DNA of 64,000 nucleotides from Vibrio tapetis subsp. tapetis (GCF_900233005.1 NZ_LT960612.1:310001-374000); one strand, 5' to 3'. Counted from the first letter of the stretch, positions 29,798 through 38,815 are shown. The notes: a model not told the origin generated them from the letters alone. A program made the numbers and translations.

Positions 29798-30672
29798 TAC
29801 TTGTCACCCAATCCAGCGAAAAAGTGATGCACGGGACCATGACCTTTACCTATATCTAGCTGGTCAGCATGAGCGATTGCGTTTGAAATATAGTGTTTGC
29901 CCAACTTGACCGCTTCGAGTAGGCCATGACCGTGAGCTAGATAAGAAGCAATTGCAGAAGAAAGCGTACACCCCGTCCCGTGAGTATTTTTCGTATTCAC
30001 ACGCTTAGCGCTTAAGTGCGCGACATCATCAGATAAGATCAACAGATCATTGCTATTTTCGTCTCGCTCTAAATGGCCGCCTTTGAGCAAGACTGCATTA
30101 GCCCCTAGCCCTCTTAACTGAGCCACCATGTCTGCCATTTGCTGCTCTGTTTCCGGCACTTCACAACCAATCAATGCGGCACCTTCAGGTAAATTAGGTG
30201 TGATCACATCCGCCATCGGCAATAGTTCTGTTTTTAAAGTGTGAATGGCCGACTCTTCTAGCAACATGTCACCGCTGGTCGCCACCATGACTGGATCAAT
30301 AACCAAAAACTGAGGCTTGAATTGCTTAAGCTTCGCCGAAACTACCTTAATGATGTCGGAATCCGCCAACATGCCGACTTTAACAGCAACAATATTGAGA
30401 TCGGAAAACACCGCATCAAGTTGCTTTTCAACGTGTTCAAGAGGAATAGGGAAAATAGCGGAAACGCCGATGGTGTTTTGAGCAGTAATAGCCGTGATGA
30501 CCGAACACGCGTAGCTACCGGTTGCAGAAATGGCCTTGATGTCGGCCTGAATACCCGCTCCACCACCAGAATCTGATCCTGCGATAGTTAAAACAATAGG
30601 AGTGTCAGTAGGTAAAGCTGATATAGATGAAGAAGAACTTGTCGCAAAATGCGTGGCTGTAGAGTATGACAT
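29797..30672 (-). CDS. thiD: Hydroxymethylpyrimidine/phosphomethylpyrimidine kinase
   Basis: The 291-aa protein is a ribokinase-like fold. The N-terminal substrate loop AGSDSGGGAGIQADIK is diagnostic of ThiD. Later come VIDPVMVATSGDMLL and the C-terminal anion-hole motif NTKNTHGTGCTLSSAIAS. It phosphorylates HMP to HMP-P and HMP-PP for thiamine synthesis. About 24 extra Ser/Thr-rich residues precede the fold. The start follows AGGAGC at 6 nt. It is first in the operon, about 85 nt after a TPP riboswitch, so expression falls when thiamine pyrophosphate is plentiful. Confidence 0.94.
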   Translation of the reverse strand: MSYSTATHFATSSSSSISALPTDTPIVLTIAGSDSGGGAGIQADIKAISATGSYACSVITAITAQNTIGVSAIFPIPLEHVEKQLDAVFSDLNIVAVKVGMLADSDIIKVVSAKLKQFKPQFLVIDPVMVATSGDMLLEESAIHTLKTELLPMADVITPNLPEGAALIGCEVPETEQQMADMVAQLRGLGANAVLLKGGHLERDENSNDLLILSDDVAHLSAKRVNTKNTHGTGCTLSSAIASYLAHGHGLLEAVKLGKHYISNAIAHADQLDIGKGHGPVHHFFAGLGDK

Positions 30673-30755
30673 TAAAGCTCCTATACTGGCGCATAGGAAC
30701 TGTGCTTACTAAAAATCAGGCAAACGTGTGCACTGTATCATCAGCAAGACTTATA

Positions 30756-30836
30756 GTTCCCTACGTCAGTGTTAACTGAATCAGGTTCAACGGGTCTCGC
30801 GTATGCGATCTCAGCCCTAAGGCCCCCCGACTATGT
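30756..30836 (-). promoter_or_regulatory. TPP (THI-box) riboswitch controlling the thiD-thiZXY-tenA operon
   Basis: On the minus strand the element shows the THI-box hallmarks: GGGGGGCC opening, GGGCTGAGAT, ACCCGTTGAACCTGAT, then CAGTTAACACTGACGTAGGGA closing. These correspond to the CUGAGA pyrimidine-binding segment and the ACCUGAU pyrophosphate segment. It sits just upstream of thiD. With TPP bound, it is expected to block translation start or stop transcription; the short distance to the ribosome site favours translational control. Confidence 0.95.
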
Positions 30837-30982
30837 ATGCGGCGATAATAACAACTTATACTAAAAGGGCAACGTTTTGATTAAATTGTTAATGGGTGAG
30901 TTAACATCGACCGTCATTATCCCCACTCACTTTCATTACCTTTTCCACTTTACTCCGTTAACACTGTCGCTTATTGAGCGGT

Positions 30983-31558
30983 CTATTCTTTTACGTTTTT
31001 ATCCGCGTGTTTCAAAGCTAAGAACACCATCGTCAACGGCCCCGAAAGCGCATCCATGGATAGCGTAGCGCCTTGGTTACAATTCAATGCCAATACAAAG
31101 CCATGTAAGTAGTCTGCTAACAAATCTAAGGTATTTTTAATCGAAGTGCTTGAAAGCCCCAAGGGCGAAATTATCCGTTCGAAACGTTGAATAAAAACTT
31201 GTGCTGGGCTCACCGAGTTCATGGTTAATAGTGTCTCTAACAGGCCGGGATAATCATGTAATAAGCTCACATAACTGTGGCATAACTTATGTAGCTCGGT
31301 CTGCCAATCCTCGCTCTCAATGGGCTGATAAATGTCCCCAATTAATGAGACAGTAATAGACTCCAACAGCGAGTTCTTGTTGGTAAAATAGTGATAAATC
31401 GCCATTGCATCGACATTTAAGTTCACAGCCAACTTCCTTATGCTCGGAATTTTCTCATCCGTACGCATCATACTTTTGGCTTCTGATAAAATAACCTCTG
31501 CACTCAACTGGCTTTGTTTGGTCTTAGGCCTACCGCGTTTTTTTTCATTGACAGACAT
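30983..31558 (-). CDS. TetR-family transcriptional regulator
   Basis: The 191-aa protein has a basic leader (KKRGRPKTKQSQLS), then the TetR helix-turn-helix (IPSIRKLAVNLNVDAMAIYHYFTNKNSLLESI, about residues 37-67). The C-terminal half is a helical ligand/dimer domain with no recognised ligand. It is divergent from the DHFR-like reductase gene, with a 15-bp palindrome in the shared 100-bp promoter region, so it most likely represses both genes and itself. The ligand is unknown. Confidence 0.88.
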   Translation of the reverse strand: MSVNEKKRGRPKTKQSQLSAEVILSEAKSMMRTDEKIPSIRKLAVNLNVDAMAIYHYFTNKNSLLESITVSLIGDIYQPIESEDWQTELHKLCHSYVSLLHDYPGLLETLLTMNSVSPAQVFIQRFERIISPLGLSSTSIKNTLDLLADYLHGFVLALNCNQGATLSMDALSGPLTMVFLALKHADKNVKE

Positions 31559-31586
31559 TTGTTCTCACCACTAAACTAGTATTAAT

Positions 31587-31601
31587 TTCTACACCGTAGA
31601 A
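31587..31601. promoter_or_regulatory. Candidate TetR operator, TTCTAC-N3-GTAGAA
   Basis: This is a perfect 6-bp inverted repeat with a 3-bp spacer, centred between the divergent TetR gene (start 31558) and the DHFR-like gene (start 31659). Length and symmetry fit TetR-family operators. A TATACA that could serve as a -10 box follows at about 31608. Confidence 0.5.
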
Positions 31602-31658
31602 TTATTTTATACAACTCGGCCGGGTAAGCCAAGTTTCTTCTAAAATTTGGAGTCAAAA

Positions 31659-32195
31659 ATGTCAAACAGTGTTTATATTGCCACCAGCCTAGATGGCTAC
31701 ATTGCTGATCAAAACGATGGCCTAGATTGGCTCCATACCATTCCTAATCCGAATGGTGACGACATGGGCTACGCCGAACATTTCTCCCGTATTGACGCCA
31801 TGGTAATGGGACGAAACACAATGGAAATGGTTCTCAGCTTTGGTATTGAATGGCCATATACCAAGCCAGTATTTGTCCTTAGTAACACATTAACAAGCGT
31901 ACCTAACGGCTATGAAGACAAGATATTTTTGGTCAAGGGTGAGTTAAAATCTGTGCTACAAGAAATCAAGGACAAAGGCTTTAATGATCTCTACATTGAT
32001 GGCGGTGTTACAGTACAGAGCTTTCTGAAAGAAGACTTAATCGACGAGCTGATTATTTCTACCATTCCTATTTTACTCGGTGGAGGCTCCCCCTTATTTG
32101 GTAATTTAGTTGAGCCTCTTAACTTTAAGCTAGTTAAAAGTCAGAGCTTCCTCAATGCGATAGTGCAAAGTCATTATGTAAGAGATAAAGGTTAA
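31659..32195 (+). CDS. Dihydrofolate reductase-like / RibD C-terminal domain protein
   Basis: The 178-aa protein belongs to the RibD_C/DHFR-like reductase family. It opens MSNSVYIATSLDGYIADQNDGLDWL and contains DAMVMGRNTMEMVLSFG, LYIDGGVTVQSFL and IPILLGGGSPLFG. Family members bind NAD(P)H and reduce poorly defined substrates; many sit next to stress regulators. The ATG at 31659 has GGAG 7 nt upstream; a TTG at 31647 overlaps that site. It is the probable target of the divergent TetR gene. The actual substrate is not known. Confidence 0.85.
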   Translation: MSNSVYIATSLDGYIADQNDGLDWLHTIPNPNGDDMGYAEHFSRIDAMVMGRNTMEMVLSFGIEWPYTKPVFVLSNTLTSVPNGYEDKIFLVKGELKSVLQEIKDKGFNDLYIDGGVTVQSFLKEDLIDELIISTIPILLGGGSPLFGNLVEPLNFKLVKSQSFLNAIVQSHYVRDKG

Positions 32196-32277
32196 AATAG
32201 ACAAAATGATCGAATTGCTTGCCTTGATTCGTGGCCCAAGTGCAAGCAAATCTAAGCTTAACGTATCACTCTGCCGA

Positions 32278-33651
32278 CTATACGGCTTTACTCGCTAACT
32301 TTAACTTCAGCGCATTTTTGTTTGCGTACATGCTTTTATCCGCTTCAGACAATAACTCTGTGATGGTCGTTTCTTGCCCATCATAAATGGTATAACCAAT
32401 ACTCAAAGATGGCTTGATCTCATGGCCATCGAATATAATCGGACTGGCTTCAATTTGTCCGCGGATCTTCGCAATGATCTTCGAGACCTTATCAGCATCA
32501 GAGACTCTGTACAGCAACACGGTAAATTCGTCACCACCAAATCGAGCAACGACATCACTGGTTCTCACACTGTGTTGCAACAAGGTAGCGATATGCTTCA
32601 ACAACACATCTCCCGCTTCATGACCATGACTGTCATTGACTTGCTTAAAACGATTTAAATCAATGTTCAACAAAGCAAATGAAGACTTTGCGGCATCTTT
32701 TGTCATTTGTCTCTTAAGCATGGCAATCAAAAATCGGCGATTTGGTAAGTTTGTCAGTTCATCGTGCAGGGACGCTTTATGAGCGATGATGAAATTTCGA
32801 TACAACAGAAACACAAGAGAATAAACAAGGAATGCGGTCAGGATCCCGATCAGCGCAACAATTTTTCGCACGTATCGAAGTTGCTCTACATCTTTAGTAT
32901 TTAGGCTCGCGGCCAATTGCCAAGACACACTTGGCAGGTGTATTTGATGCAAGACATCTTGGCGTTCAAATAACCGACTATCGCCATAAAACACACGATC
33001 AGGGCCACTTCCTGTCACCAATTTTCGTATAGCGATCTCTGCTCCCTCAAAGCCAACAAGCCCTGCACTGTCGATCAATTTATTGTAGTCCATCACGACA
33101 CTGACACTGCCCCAATACACTTCATTTTCAGGGTAATCTGAGAAGATTGGAAAACGGGCAATTAAGCCCTTTCCACCTTGTACCAAATCTACCGGGCCAG
33201 AGATGTAAACTTTCTGCATCTTTTTTACCGTTAAAATAGACTTATATTGCGCAGGAACCGTACGGTAATCTAAGCCGATGGCTTTTTCATTCCCCTTCAA
33301 AGGATAGACATGGCTGATAATATCATTCGGTGCAAGCGCAACATTTCGTACAAATTTAGATTTTCTGTAGAGCTTACCTGCAACGGTAGGCCAATTGTTG
33401 GTGGCAAGATTTGGATCAATAGTCACGACCGTCGCTAGGCTGTCAGCTAGGTAGGTATCCATGTAGATGGATGCTTCAAAATTCGAACGAACCAAGGCAA
33501 GGTTGTTGCGCAACGCACTTTCAACTTTGGCCGCTTCATTTTGCACAAAGTAAGTGGTCACTACGCCAACAACAAAAATGGCAAAAACCATGTAGAAAAA
33601 AGATAACATTAAAAACAACACGTTAACTTTTTTATTTAGAATAGACAGCAT
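32278..33651 (-). CDS. Membrane diguanylate cyclase with periplasmic sensor domain (GGDEF)
   Basis: This is 457 aa from the ATG at 33651 (GGGAAG just upstream); a longer frame to 33750 adds 33 unlikely residues. Helix 1 is VLFLMLSFFYMVFAIFVVGVVTTYF. Then a periplasmic domain of about 220 residues (AKVESALRNNLALVRSNFEASIYMD and later VYWGSVSVVMDYNKLID) looks like a CHASE/Cache-type ligand-binding domain. Helix 2 (KIVALIGILTAFLVYSLVFLLY) leads to the GGDEF domain with RFGGDEF near residue 370. The RxxD inhibitory site (RTSD) is intact five residues upstream. It therefore should make c-di-GMP with product feedback. The ligand is unknown. Confidence 0.9.
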   Translation of the reverse strand: MLSILNKKVNVLFLMLSFFYMVFAIFVVGVVTTYFVQNEAAKVESALRNNLALVRSNFEASIYMDTYLADSLATVVTIDPNLATNNWPTVAGKLYRKSKFVRNVALAPNDIISHVYPLKGNEKAIGLDYRTVPAQYKSILTVKKMQKVYISGPVDLVQGGKGLIARFPIFSDYPENEVYWGSVSVVMDYNKLIDSAGLVGFEGAEIAIRKLVTGSGPDRVFYGDSRLFERQDVLHQIHLPSVSWQLAASLNTKDVEQLRYVRKIVALIGILTAFLVYSLVFLLYRNFIIAHKASLHDELTNLPNRRFLIAMLKRQMTKDAAKSSFALLNIDLNRFKQVNDSHGHEAGDVLLKHIATLLQHSVRTSDVVARFGGDEFTVLLYRVSDADKVSKIIAKIRGQIEASPIIFDGHEIKPSLSIGYTIYDGQETTITELLSEADKSMYANKNALKLKLASKAV

Positions 33652-33930
33652 AGACTTCCCATAAACTAAATCCAATAGGTACTTTGATTCATTTATAAAG
33701 CCGATGCTTTTATTATTATATTTTGAGTTAATTATACATAGAAGTGCCACTTTGTGCAGTAGATCAAGAAAAAACCGTGTTTTTCTTGAAGCTCATTAGG
33801 AAATAAGCAACCAATACCGATAATTATTTTTTGTTATAAAACGGTGAGTTGATAAAGTATTTATTAATTTAAAAGCTCACCATAACCCAATAGAAACTAA
33901 GGGAATTAAATAACCGTCAAACTGATATAG

Positions 33931-34329
33931 CTAAACGATACTCCAAGAGTGTGTCATTGTTACTCCCTCAGCCAACATCAGACACACCGAGCAATATTTC
34001 TTAAGAGAATCTTCTGTGACTTTTGCGACAATAGCAGGATCTAAGCCTTCACCTGACACATCAAAATGTATATTGATTGCAGTAAAAATACGAGGAGCTG
34101 ACTCTCGTCGCTCTGTCGTCAGCTTCGCAACGCAACCTGTCACCTTTTGCTCTGCGCTTTTTAAACCATCAACGACATCAACCGAGCTGCATCCACCAGC
34201 AGCCATTAGAACCATTTCCATTGGACTAGGCGCTGTTTTGCCACCGCTTCCATCCATCACAATTGAGTGACCGGATTCAGATTGACCTAAAAATTGAAAA
34301 CCTTCGACCCACTTAACTTCTGCTTGCAT
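33931..34329 (-). CDS. OsmC family protein (YhfA-like)
   Basis: The 132-aa protein has the OsmC/Ohr fold. Opening residues QAEVKWVEGFQFLGQSESGHSIVMD and the segment TAPSPMEMVLMAAGGCSSVDVVD are characteristic. Cys occur in GGCSS and YCSVCLML; the pattern resembles YhfA rather than the organic hydroperoxide reductase Ohr. Expected cytoplasmic; the peroxidase role is not established for this subgroup. The ATG at 34329 follows AAGGAT. It lies 70 nt before the end of the YcaQ-like gene on the same strand and may be co-transcribed. Confidence 0.87.
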   Translation of the reverse strand: MQAEVKWVEGFQFLGQSESGHSIVMDGSGGKTAPSPMEMVLMAAGGCSSVDVVDGLKSAEQKVTGCVAKLTTERRESAPRIFTAINIHFDVSGEGLDPAIVAKVTEDSLKKYCSVCLMLAEGVTMTHSWSIV

Positions 34330-34398
34330 GATTTATCCTTGATGTGTTCATTTAAGTGACAGTAAGTGCACACTATCATTTAAGAGACTTCTATTAAA

Positions 34399-35580
34399 TT
34401 ACTGCTCAGATAAAGCCAAGCCAACTTTAGCCGGTGTCGTTTTATGAATGCATAACGAAACACAGGCATTGAAAGCCATAAACTCTGCCAGTTCAAGCTT
34501 TAGAGCGGCAACAAATTCATCCAACTTTGGCACATTTTTCTCTAAAACCAAATTGAAAATATGAAAAACTTCACGGCTTTTTTCTGCTTTACAATCCATG
34601 CGGGCAACGAGCAACCCACCCCATAGAATCGGCAAGCTAAAGTAACCATACTGCCTTTTGGGTTCAGATACATAACATTCAATGAGATAGCTAAAATCAA
34701 ACAACGCTTGCATCCGCTTACGTTGTATCAACAGATTATCAAACGGAGAAAGTATCTTGAGCTTGCTTCTGGCCAAAGGCTTTGTAAGCAATTCAAAAGA
34801 TTCTGGCAACGCATAATACAAAACGCCCGCCACATCGACCTCTACAACCTCTTTTTCAGCCAACATTTGGTTAAGCATCAACAACACTTTAGGTTTGGTA
34901 TTTTTCAACAAATACGCCATTTCAGGGACTAGCCCCAACCCATTAGCCGACAGATATCGAGTAATTAGATGCCGAGCGTATTCTTCATCACTTGGCAAGC
35001 TTGTGTCGACGCTTGATGGGATAACTCTATCCGCAAGATCGTACACTTTGTGAAAATTAACCCGCTTGGGAATCATTAGATCACCCTGCATATAGAGGTT
35101 TTCCAAGGCTCGTTTTGCGGGTTTACTGCCCCACCCTGCACTTTGTTGACTCTCGCCTTCAAAGTCCTTTGCCATTAGCGGGCCTTCTTCCTCTATCCTT
35201 TTAAGAATGCTATCCATCAATTCGTGGTTGCGTGCATGCCAATGGCTTTGATGCCCTTGAATCAATGCATGTTTTCTCGGCAAGCTAAAACGATAGTCCC
35301 GCATAGGGAGGTAGGCTGCAGCATGAGACCAGTATTCGAAGATTTGTTTCTCTTCCAATAGGGTATCAAGATGCTTGGTTTGATAACGAGGGTTTCGATT
35401 CCAAAGAGTATGATGATGAGCCCGCTGGACCACAGCAATGGTATCAATTTGAATATACCCTAGATGTTCTATGGCCGATAACGTCGCGGAAACAGCATTA
35501 CCTTTTTGCTGCTTTGGTGGCAGTTTCTGTGCGTGCAGAACCAGTTTTCTCGCCTCAAAGGCCGATAGAGAATACATCAT
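34399..35580 (-). CDS. YcaQ/AlkX-type interstrand-crosslink DNA glycosylase
   Basis: The 393-aa protein is of the HTH_42 (DUF1006) family, tandem winged helices. The catalytic-type motif Q-I-D is at residues 44-46 (GYIQIDTI), followed by VVQRAHHHTLWNRNPRY, which binds DNA in relatives. Later segments include FEYWSHAAAYLP and LSPFDNLLIQRKRM. E. coli YcaQ (AlkX) unhooks nitrogen-mustard interstrand crosslinks and removes bulky N7-guanine adducts. It is expected to act on DNA in the cytoplasm. The assignment to AlkX rather than AlkZ rests on similarity by eye. Confidence 0.85.
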   Translation of the reverse strand: MMYSLSAFEARKLVLHAQKLPPKQQKGNAVSATLSAIEHLGYIQIDTIAVVQRAHHHTLWNRNPRYQTKHLDTLLEEKQIFEYWSHAAAYLPMRDYRFSLPRKHALIQGHQSHWHARNHELMDSILKRIEEEGPLMAKDFEGESQQSAGWGSKPAKRALENLYMQGDLMIPKRVNFHKVYDLADRVIPSSVDTSLPSDEEYARHLITRYLSANGLGLVPEMAYLLKNTKPKVLLMLNQMLAEKEVVEVDVAGVLYYALPESFELLTKPLARSKLKILSPFDNLLIQRKRMQALFDFSYLIECYVSEPKRQYGYFSLPILWGGLLVARMDCKAEKSREVFHIFNLVLEKNVPKLDEFVAALKLELAEFMAFNACVSLCIHKTTPAKVGLALSEQ

Positions 35581-35664
35581 CGCTCGTTTATCTAATGCAT
35601 TAAAGAAAGAGTAATAAAGTGCTCTGCTCGCTCGGGATAAACAGCGAATCAGAGCTTACAGCCT

Positions 35665-35949
35665 TTAAGATTTAACAGTCACACCTTCTACTTCCAATAC
35701 CGTACTGGCATTAGCTCGCTCGATGATTTTCACCAGCGCAGATTGAATCACTTCGTCTTCACGCGCATCGGTTTTCGTTGCGAATCGCTCTTCTTGAGGT
35801 TCTGCACCTTCTTCTAACGTAAACTGAACAACGACTTCCGTCGCGACATCTACATTTTCGCCGAAGTAAGACAGCGAAATTTGAGGGTAGCCCTTAAATC
35901 CTTTCTTAACTTGCTTGGCTATACGTTTCTTCGCTTTATCTAGATTCAT
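35665..35949 (-). CDS. DUF3622-type small protein, Vibrionaceae-typical
   Basis: The 94-aa, Lys- and Glu-rich protein begins MNLDKAKKRIAKQVKKGFKGYPQ. It has no membrane segment or signal peptide, so it is probably cytoplasmic. The opening resembles a small family (DUF3622) common in Vibrio and relatives, with no known function. The start at 35949 follows AAGGAC. It has its own short transcription unit between the YcaQ-like gene and the periplasmic binding protein gene. Confidence 0.75.
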   Translation of the reverse strand: MNLDKAKKRIAKQVKKGFKGYPQISLSYFGENVDVATEVVVQFTLEEGAEPQEERFATKTDAREDEVIQSALVKIIERANASTVLEVEGVTVKS

Positions 35950-36079
35950 TTCAAGTCCTTGTAATAATTACGGCAACCAATCTAGCATACCTATTATTAC
36001 GACTTATGTAACCAACACGACCGCTATGTTGGCACTTTCTTCAAATCAACCGCCATCAGCGCAAGCCATCAGCACAGCT

Positions 36080-36844
36080 TTAAGGCTTAATATAGTCCCC
36101 TCGTTGAGACTCCATAAAATACTGGTCGTATTTGCCACTTTGTTTGAGCTTTCTTAGACCACGGTTAAATACTTCAACTAACTGTTTATTTTTTTCTACT
36201 TTCTTAGACAACATCAAGTGCATGCCTGCGGTTTGTAGCATCTTAGGATGATAAGTCACCAACGCGATGTCTTCCGGATGAACTTGTTGCAACGCGTAGT
36301 ACCCTTGGTCTATGGTCGAGAGCGCAATATCAATGCGATTTCCATGCGCTAATTTGGTCATGTTCTGTTGATGAGTGTTAACTCGCTGAGTAGCGATTAA
36401 TCCACTGGCATCTGCCTCATCGAATTCGTCGCTGTACGAGTACCCACGCAAAGCACCGATTTTCAGGCCTTGTAGATCTTCCATACTGTTCCAATCAAAA
36501 TCGGTGCTTTTCAAATGAAAGAATACTCGCTTCTTCTCGAAAACGGGGTCGGAAAAGTAAAAGTGTTCAAGACGAGAGGACTTTTTTGTTGCATAACCCA
36601 CTCCATCCAACTTACCTGCCAGAATATATTTATACGCTCTTTTCCACGGCAAAAATTTATAAGTGACTTCAACCCCTTCTAACGCGAACGCTTCCGTAAC
36701 GATACGTGACACTACGCCATAGTGTTTTAAATTAGGTGATTGGTAAGGTGGATAGTTACCAGCGGTAAGGGTGATAGACTTCTCGTAACCAAAACTAAAA
36801 AAAGCTAACAGACTAAGAAAAGCGACAATAATTGATTTAAGCAT
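36080..36844 (-). CDS. Amino-acid-type periplasmic substrate-binding protein (SBP_bac_3)
   Basis: The 254-aa protein has a signal peptide (MLKSIIVAFLSLLAFFSFGYE). The SBP family 3 core has ITLTAGNYPPYQSPNLKHYGVVSRIVTEAF, YKFLPWKRAYKYILAGKLDGVG and the second-lobe segment GLKIGALRGYSYSDEFDEA. No permease or ATPase genes are adjacent. Many such orphan proteins in Vibrio are sensory or of unknown role, so transport cannot be claimed. The start follows GGAGTGTGTGA. Confidence 0.85.
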   Translation of the reverse strand: MLKSIIVAFLSLLAFFSFGYEKSITLTAGNYPPYQSPNLKHYGVVSRIVTEAFALEGVEVTYKFLPWKRAYKYILAGKLDGVGYATKKSSRLEHFYFSDPVFEKKRVFFHLKSTDFDWNSMEDLQGLKIGALRGYSYSDEFDEADASGLIATQRVNTHQQNMTKLAHGNRIDIALSTIDQGYYALQQVHPEDIALVTYHPKMLQTAGMHLMLSKKVEKNKQLVEVFNRGLRKLKQSGKYDQYFMESQRGDYIKP

Positions 36845-36973
36845 TCACACACTCCGCTACTTTAATTATTGTTTAACCTTAGCTCACCCGTCTTCACGAG
36901 GTGTTTATTTTGCAAAATATCAATAGCAATCTCATTATTGAGATTATTTGTCTTACTTGACTCGGGAATAAAA

Positions 36974-37007
36974 ACAAAAAAATCGCGACCTTTTGCAAGA
37001 CCGCGAT
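36974..37007 (-). terminator. Terminator of the glutaredoxin-like gene
   Basis: The stem is ATCGCG (36982-36987) with CGCGAT (37002-37007). On the minus strand it is followed by a T7 run. It lies 68 nt after the stop at 37075. Nothing else is seen in 36845-37074 besides the promoter of the binding-protein gene. Confidence 0.65.
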
Positions 37008-37074
37008 AGTTGTTTAACTGCTGTGGAGGTCAATAAAACCTGACAATGCAGTCAGCACTGTGGTTTAGTAACCG

Positions 37075-37437
37075 TTAAGCAAATTCGTTTTCTAGGTAAG
37101 TAACAATATCAGATGACTCATACATCCATATTGTTTCTCCATTCTCTTGGTCGATACGTAAACAAGGTACTTTAATTGCACCTCCGTTCGTCAATAAATC
37201 ATTTCGATGTACCTGATTATTTTTGGCATCTCGAAGATCAAAAGTAACCGATTGACGCTTCATCGCACGGCGCACCTTGACACAGAATGGACAGGCTTCA
37301 AATTGATACAGCGCCATCGATTTCGACCGTTCGTCTACATTTTTCTGCAGCTCTGTTGTGCGTTTTTTGCCCTTAGGACTGAAAACAAAATTCAGCGTCA
37401 AAATAACCTTTCCCAAAAACCATCGAATAAACGCCAT
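37075..37437 (-). CDS. Membrane-anchored glutaredoxin/GST-N-like thioredoxin-fold protein
   Basis: This is 120 aa from the ATG at 37437 (AAAGAG 7 nt upstream). An N-terminal hydrophobic stretch (AFIRWFLGKVILTLNFVFSP) precedes a glutaredoxin fold with the redox motif CPFC (FEACPFCVKVRRAMKRQ), the cis-Pro segment IKVPCLRID and YESSDIVTYLENEFA. It is likely a thiol-disulfide protein attached to the inner membrane. The next gene downstream on this strand is separated by a terminator, so it is monocistronic. Confidence 0.88.
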   Translation of the reverse strand: MAFIRWFLGKVILTLNFVFSPKGKKRTTELQKNVDERSKSMALYQFEACPFCVKVRRAMKRQSVTFDLRDAKNNQVHRNDLLTNGGAIKVPCLRIDQENGETIWMYESSDIVTYLENEFA

Positions 37438-37622
37438 AACTACTCTTTCTGATAATGTATAAAATTCACAATAGTGTAACAGCGTTATCATCGGGGAAAC
37501 AAATGGAATTCACATAATGCCTCTATTTCCTGTCTGTTCTTAAGATTAAAAGCTAACTTTTTCTTCAAAATTAGACAGGTACGACTACGTCATGGCTAAC
37601 AATCTCTTACGCCTTTTTTAAG

Positions 37623-38690
37623 CTAGGTCATTTTCCCTGAATCGTTAAAGCGTGCTAGTTGGGCGTCATATTCGTGGGTATCTCCAATATTCTCAGCAAC
37701 CCACTTTGCATTCTGGTACGTATCTAGGTATCGCTCACCACTGTCACACAGTAACGTCACAATAGAGCCACCGCCTTGTTGCTGCAATTCACTCGCCAAC
37801 TGCAAGACTCCATACATGTTGGTCCCTGTTGATGGGCCAACTTTGCGCCCTAATATCTTCTCTAGCCATTTCATGGTTGCAAGACTTGCCGTATCTGGCA
37901 CCGTCGACATGGTATCCACGACTCCGGCAATAAAACTTGGCTCAACCCTTGGCCGGCCAATCCCTTCAATACGGCTTCCTCTGTCTCCCGTTAAACTGAT
38001 ATCACCACTTTTAAAGTAATCGTGAAACACTGAATTTTCAGGATCGACGACATGCAGTTTGGTCGAAAACTTCTGATAACGAATAAAACGTCCAATGGTT
38101 GCGGAAGTACCACCAGTACCCGCACTGATCACAACCCAACTTGGTAATGGATAGCGTTCATATTTCATCTGTTCAAAAATGCTGTTAGCTATATTGTTGT
38201 TACCGCGCCAGTCAGTCGCTCGTTCTGCGTAGGTAAACTGATCCATATAATGACCATTAAGCTCTTTTGCCAAACGGCGTGATTCGCTGTAGATCTGATC
38301 GGTTCGTTCAACTAAATGGGCTTGGCCGCCATAGAACTCTATCTGTTCTATCTTCTTCGCTGCGGTGGTTTTTGGTACCACGGCAATAAACGGTAAGCCA
38401 AGCAGTCGGGCAAAATAGGCTTCAGAAACCGCCGTGCTACCCGATGAGGATTCAATAATTGTCGTTTTTGGACCAACCCAACCATTACATAGGGCAAATA
38501 AGAACAATGAGCGAGCTAAGCGATGCTTTAACGAGCCGGTTGGGTGCGTACTTTCATCTTTAAGATAGACATCCACATCTGGCAGGCTAGGAAGACTCAT
38601 TTTAATCAGGTGTGTATCGGCACTTCGTTGAAAATCGGATTCTATCTTACTGATGGCGTGATTAACCCACTCTCGATTACATGTCGGCAT
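37623..38690 (-). CDS. PLP-dependent cysteine synthase-fold enzyme, Cds1-like cysteine desulfhydrase
   Basis: The 355-aa protein has a fold-type II PLP enzyme core. The PLP-binding Lys is in THPTGSLKHRLA; further segments are IIESSSGSTAVSEAYFARLLGLPF, VISAGTGGTSATIGRFIRY (phosphate loop) and LGRKVGPSTGTNMYG. The SLKHR motif, in place of the SVKDR of CysK/CysM, matches the Cds1-type L-cysteine desulfhydrases of fungi and bacteria that release H2S, pyruvate and ammonia. That substrate is an inference. Single gene; no cys operon partners nearby. Confidence 0.82.
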   Translation of the reverse strand: MPTCNREWVNHAISKIESDFQRSADTHLIKMSLPSLPDVDVYLKDESTHPTGSLKHRLARSLFLFALCNGWVGPKTTIIESSSGSTAVSEAYFARLLGLPFIAVVPKTTAAKKIEQIEFYGGQAHLVERTDQIYSESRRLAKELNGHYMDQFTYAERATDWRGNNNIANSIFEQMKYERYPLPSWVVISAGTGGTSATIGRFIRYQKFSTKLHVVDPENSVFHDYFKSGDISLTGDRGSRIEGIGRPRVEPSFIAGVVDTMSTVPDTASLATMKWLEKILGRKVGPSTGTNMYGVLQLASELQQQGGGSIVTLLCDSGERYLDTYQNAKWVAENIGDTHEYDAQLARFNDSGKMT

Positions 38691-38815
38691 AGTGTCTCTC
38701 TTATCGTTTAGCTGAAATACATCGCTTTGTTATCAATACGTTATTTTTATCATTAAAAACTACCACCGAACCTAATAATAAGCCATCAAACATTTCCAAA
38801 ACTGACTGGTAGATA

